From: Actinomycetes bacterium
Lineage (GTDB): Bacteria > Actinomycetota > Acidimicrobiia > Acidimicrobiales > UBA8190
Assembly: GCA_021798135.1 (NCBI GenBank)
Contig: JAJZYI010000193.1
Location: forward strand, 1 to 6,567
Length of the DNA: 6,567 bases
Reading direction: 5' to 3'
Shown here: positions 5,072 to 6,567 of the stretch, piece after piece
How the letters are laid out: each line of letters opens with the position of its first letter
Numbering within the stretch: the first letter of the stretch is position 1
Program-made: the position numbers and the translations under genes
Notes under the pieces: generated by a model
Seen by the model: only the letters and a program-made list of their open reading frames with translations
Database searches by the model: none
Told to the model about the DNA's origin: nothing

Positions 5072-6567
5072 AGCCGGTCGTCACCGTCGACGAGATGCGC
5101 GCCGTGGACGCGGAGGCGCAGCGGACCGTGCCGGTGGCCGTGCTGGTGCAGCGGGCCGGTACCGCGCTCGCCCGAGTGGCGCTCCAGATGCTCGGCGGCG
5201 CCTACGGCCGGCGCGTGGTGGTGCTGGCCGGCTCGGGCAACAACGGCGCCGACGGCCGGGTGGCAGGGGCGCTCCTGGCGCGCCGCGGGGCGGTGGTGAC
5301 GGTGGCAGACGCGCGCGGGAGCCCCGGGCAGGTCGGCGCGGGCGCCGACCTCGTCATCGACGCTGCGGTGGGCACCGGCTTCCACGGGCGCTACGACGCA
5401 CCGGCGGTGCCGCCCGGGGTGGCGGTGCTGGCGTGCGACATCCCCTCGGGCGTGCACGGCGACACCGGCGTGGCCGCCGGGCGGCCCCTGGCGGCCGTCC
5501 GCACGGTCACGTTCGCCGCCTGGAAGCCCGGCCTGCTGCAGGGCGACGGTCCCGCCCTGGCCGGGCACGTGACGGTCGCCGACATCGGTCTCGACTGCTC
5601 GCGGGCCCGCGTCTCGCTGGTGGAGGACGCCGACGTCGACGGCCTTCCGGCTCGCCCGCCCGACGCCCACAAGTGGCAGACGGCGGTCGCCGTGGTGGCC
5701 GGCTCGCCGGGCATGACGGGGGCCGCGGCGCTGTGCGCGAGGGCCGCTGGACGGGCCGGGGCGGGCATGGTGCGCCTCGGGGTGCCGGGCGCGGACCCGG
5801 GCGACCTGCCCGCCGGCGAGGCGGTCGGCATCGCGCTGCCGGCGGCCGGCTGGGCCGACGAGGTCGTCGCGCTGTCCCGGCGGTGCGCGGCGGTCGTGGT
5901 CGGCCCCGGGCTGGGGCGCGGCGAGGCCGTCGCCGCCGAGGTGCGGCGCCTGGTGGCCCGCTGTCCCGTGCCCGTCGTCGTCGACGCGGACGGGCTCCAC
6001 GCCCTGGGGGATCCCGCCGCGCTGGCCGCCGTCGTGAGCGCCCGCGGGCGCGGCGACGTGGTGCTGACCCCCCACGACGGCGAGCTGGCCCGCCTTGCGG
6101 GATCGGCCCCGGGACCGGACCGGCTGGCGGCGGCGCGCGGCCTGGCCGCGGCGAGCGGCGCCGTCGTGCTGAGCAAGGGGCCCACCACCGTCGTCGCCCG
6201 TCCTGACGGCCGGGCGCACGTGGTGCGCGCCGGCTCGCCCCGCCTGGCCACCGCCGGTACCGGCGACGTCCTGGCCGGGATGATCGGGGCCTTCGTGGCG
6301 CGGGGGGTGGCGCCACCGGAGGCGGCGGCGCTGGCCGCGCACGTGCACGGCCGCGCCGCCGGCCTGGGTCGCGCCGAGGGGCTGCTGGCCGGCGACCTGC
6401 CCGAGCTGGTGGCCGACTGGCTGTCGGCGCGCGCGGCGGGCGCGGCACGGTCGGCGGGCGCCGGCACCGAGACCGGTGCGGCACGGTCGGCGGGCGCCGG
6501 CACCGAGACCGGTGCGGCACGGTCGGCGGGCGCTGCCACCGAGGCTGGGCGCGGCGACGGGGCACCG
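5068..6567 (+). CDS. nnr: Bifunctional NAD(P)H-hydrate epimerase / ADP-dependent dehydratase (3' end beyond window)
   Basis: Nnr repairs damaged NAD(P)HX: the N-terminal domain epimerises R- to S-NAD(P)HX and the C-terminal kinase-like domain dehydrates the S form using ADP. All 500 codons to the window edge are open, with no stop. The epimerase part (about 1-180) shows MRAVDAEA (10-17), GSGNNGADGRVA (55-66), VIDAAVGTG (96-104) and DIPSGVHGDTG (124-134). The dehydratase part (about 200-452) shows HKWQTAVAVVAGSPGMTGAA (201-220), GPGLG (279-283), VVDADGL (304-310), LTPHDGELARL (333-343) and the nucleotide-site block LATAGTGDVLAGMIGA (393-408). The more widespread motif forms are GNNGGDG and HKG; these variants look lineage-specific, not disabling. 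GTG 5068 overlaps the acpS stop, with GGGGA 8 nt upstream. A 12-residue repeat follows the catalytic region from residue 459. The gene is incomplete only at its 3' end. Confidence 0.94.
   Translation, partial: MKPVVTVDEMRAVDAEAQRTVPVAVLVQRAGTALARVALQMLGGAYGRRVVVLAGSGNNGADGRVAGALLARRGAVVTVADARGSPGQVGAGADLVIDAAVGTGFHGRYDAPAVPPGVAVLACDIPSGVHGDTGVAAGRPLAAVRTVTFAAWKPGLLQGDGPALAGHVTVADIGLDCSRARVSLVEDADVDGLPARPPDAHKWQTAVAVVAGSPGMTGAAALCARAAGRAGAGMVRLGVPGADPGDLPAGEAVGIALPAAGWADEVVALSRRCAAVVVGPGLGRGEAVAAEVRRLVARCPVPVVVDADGLHALGDPAALAAVVSARGRGDVVLTPHDGELARLAGSAPGPDRLAAARGLAAASGAVVLSKGPTTVVARPDGRAHVVRAGSPRLATAGTGDVLAGMIGAFVARGVAPPEAAALAAHVHGRAAGLGRAEGLLAGDLPELVADWLSARAAGAARSAGAGTETGAARSAGAGTETGAARSAGAATEAGRGDGAP
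6442..6549 (+). repeat. 36-bp tandem repeat at the 3' end of nnr
   Basis: Three 36-bp units lie at 6442-6477, 6478-6513 and 6514-6549. The first two are identical over all 36 bases; the third differs at 5 positions, all in its last 16 bases. In frame they encode AARSAGAGTETG twice and then AARSAGAATEAG, immediately after the dehydratase C-terminus (VADWLSARAAG). The window ends 18 bp later, so the full copy number is unknown. Confidence 0.95.

Noticed and set aside
4507..6348. 613-codon minus-strand open frame opposite acpS and nnr
   Set aside because: It crosses the 15-bp repeat array and two confidently identified genes, and its composition is typical of an antisense shadow frame.

Overview
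The window is a co-directional housekeeping cluster, all on the + strand: rplM (L13), rpsI (S9), glmM, glmS, acpS, and a fused NAD(P)HX epimerase/dehydratase gene (nnr) that runs off the right edge. Base composition is extremely GC-rich (sampled lines are roughly 80% G+C by eye). The order rplM-rpsI-glmM-glmS-acpS-nnr is the classical actinobacterial arrangement. The L13 and S9 sequences and the Nnr motifs (GNNGADGRVA, HKWQ...AGSPGMTGAA) suggest a high-GC actinomycete, possibly of the Acidimicrobiia. The phylum is a fairly safe inference; the class is a guess.

Layout. Positions 1-125 hold a good sigma70-type promoter (TTGCCC, 17 bp, TACAAT), a perfect 8-bp GC hairpin just downstream of the expected transcription start, and a Shine-Dalgarno for rplM. 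rplM (126-590) is followed by a 127-nt C/A-rich, nearly T-free gap and rpsI (718-1128). glmM starts 4 nt after the rpsI stop. glmS starts 10 nt after the glmM stop. acpS and nnr each have a GTG start overlapping the preceding stop (GTGA). Five of the six genes start with GTG; only glmS uses ATG. No terminator and no second promoter is visible, so a single polycistronic transcript is likely.

Functions. L13 and S9 are assembly and decoding-centre ribosomal proteins. GlmS makes glucosamine-6-phosphate from fructose-6-phosphate and glutamine, and GlmM isomerises it to glucosamine-1-phosphate, feeding UDP-GlcNAc and peptidoglycan. AcpS activates acyl carrier protein for lipid synthesis. Nnr repairs hydrated NAD(P)H. 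The cluster therefore couples translation, cell-wall precursor supply, lipid synthesis and cofactor repair, all growth-linked tasks.

What is unusual. I see no new biological system, but the operon is studded with in-frame, low-complexity tandem repeats: a 39/45-bp repeat giving about 50 extra residues inside the GlmS glutaminase domain, nine exact-length 15-bp units encoding Gly/Pro/Ser pentapeptides in front of the AcpS core, a 36-bp repeat at the end of the Nnr catalytic region (two copies identical), and a Gly/Ala-rich linker in GlmM. All repeat lengths are multiples of three. This points to minisatellite expansion tolerated or selected at surface loops and termini of essential enzymes, and it is the main thing worth following up.
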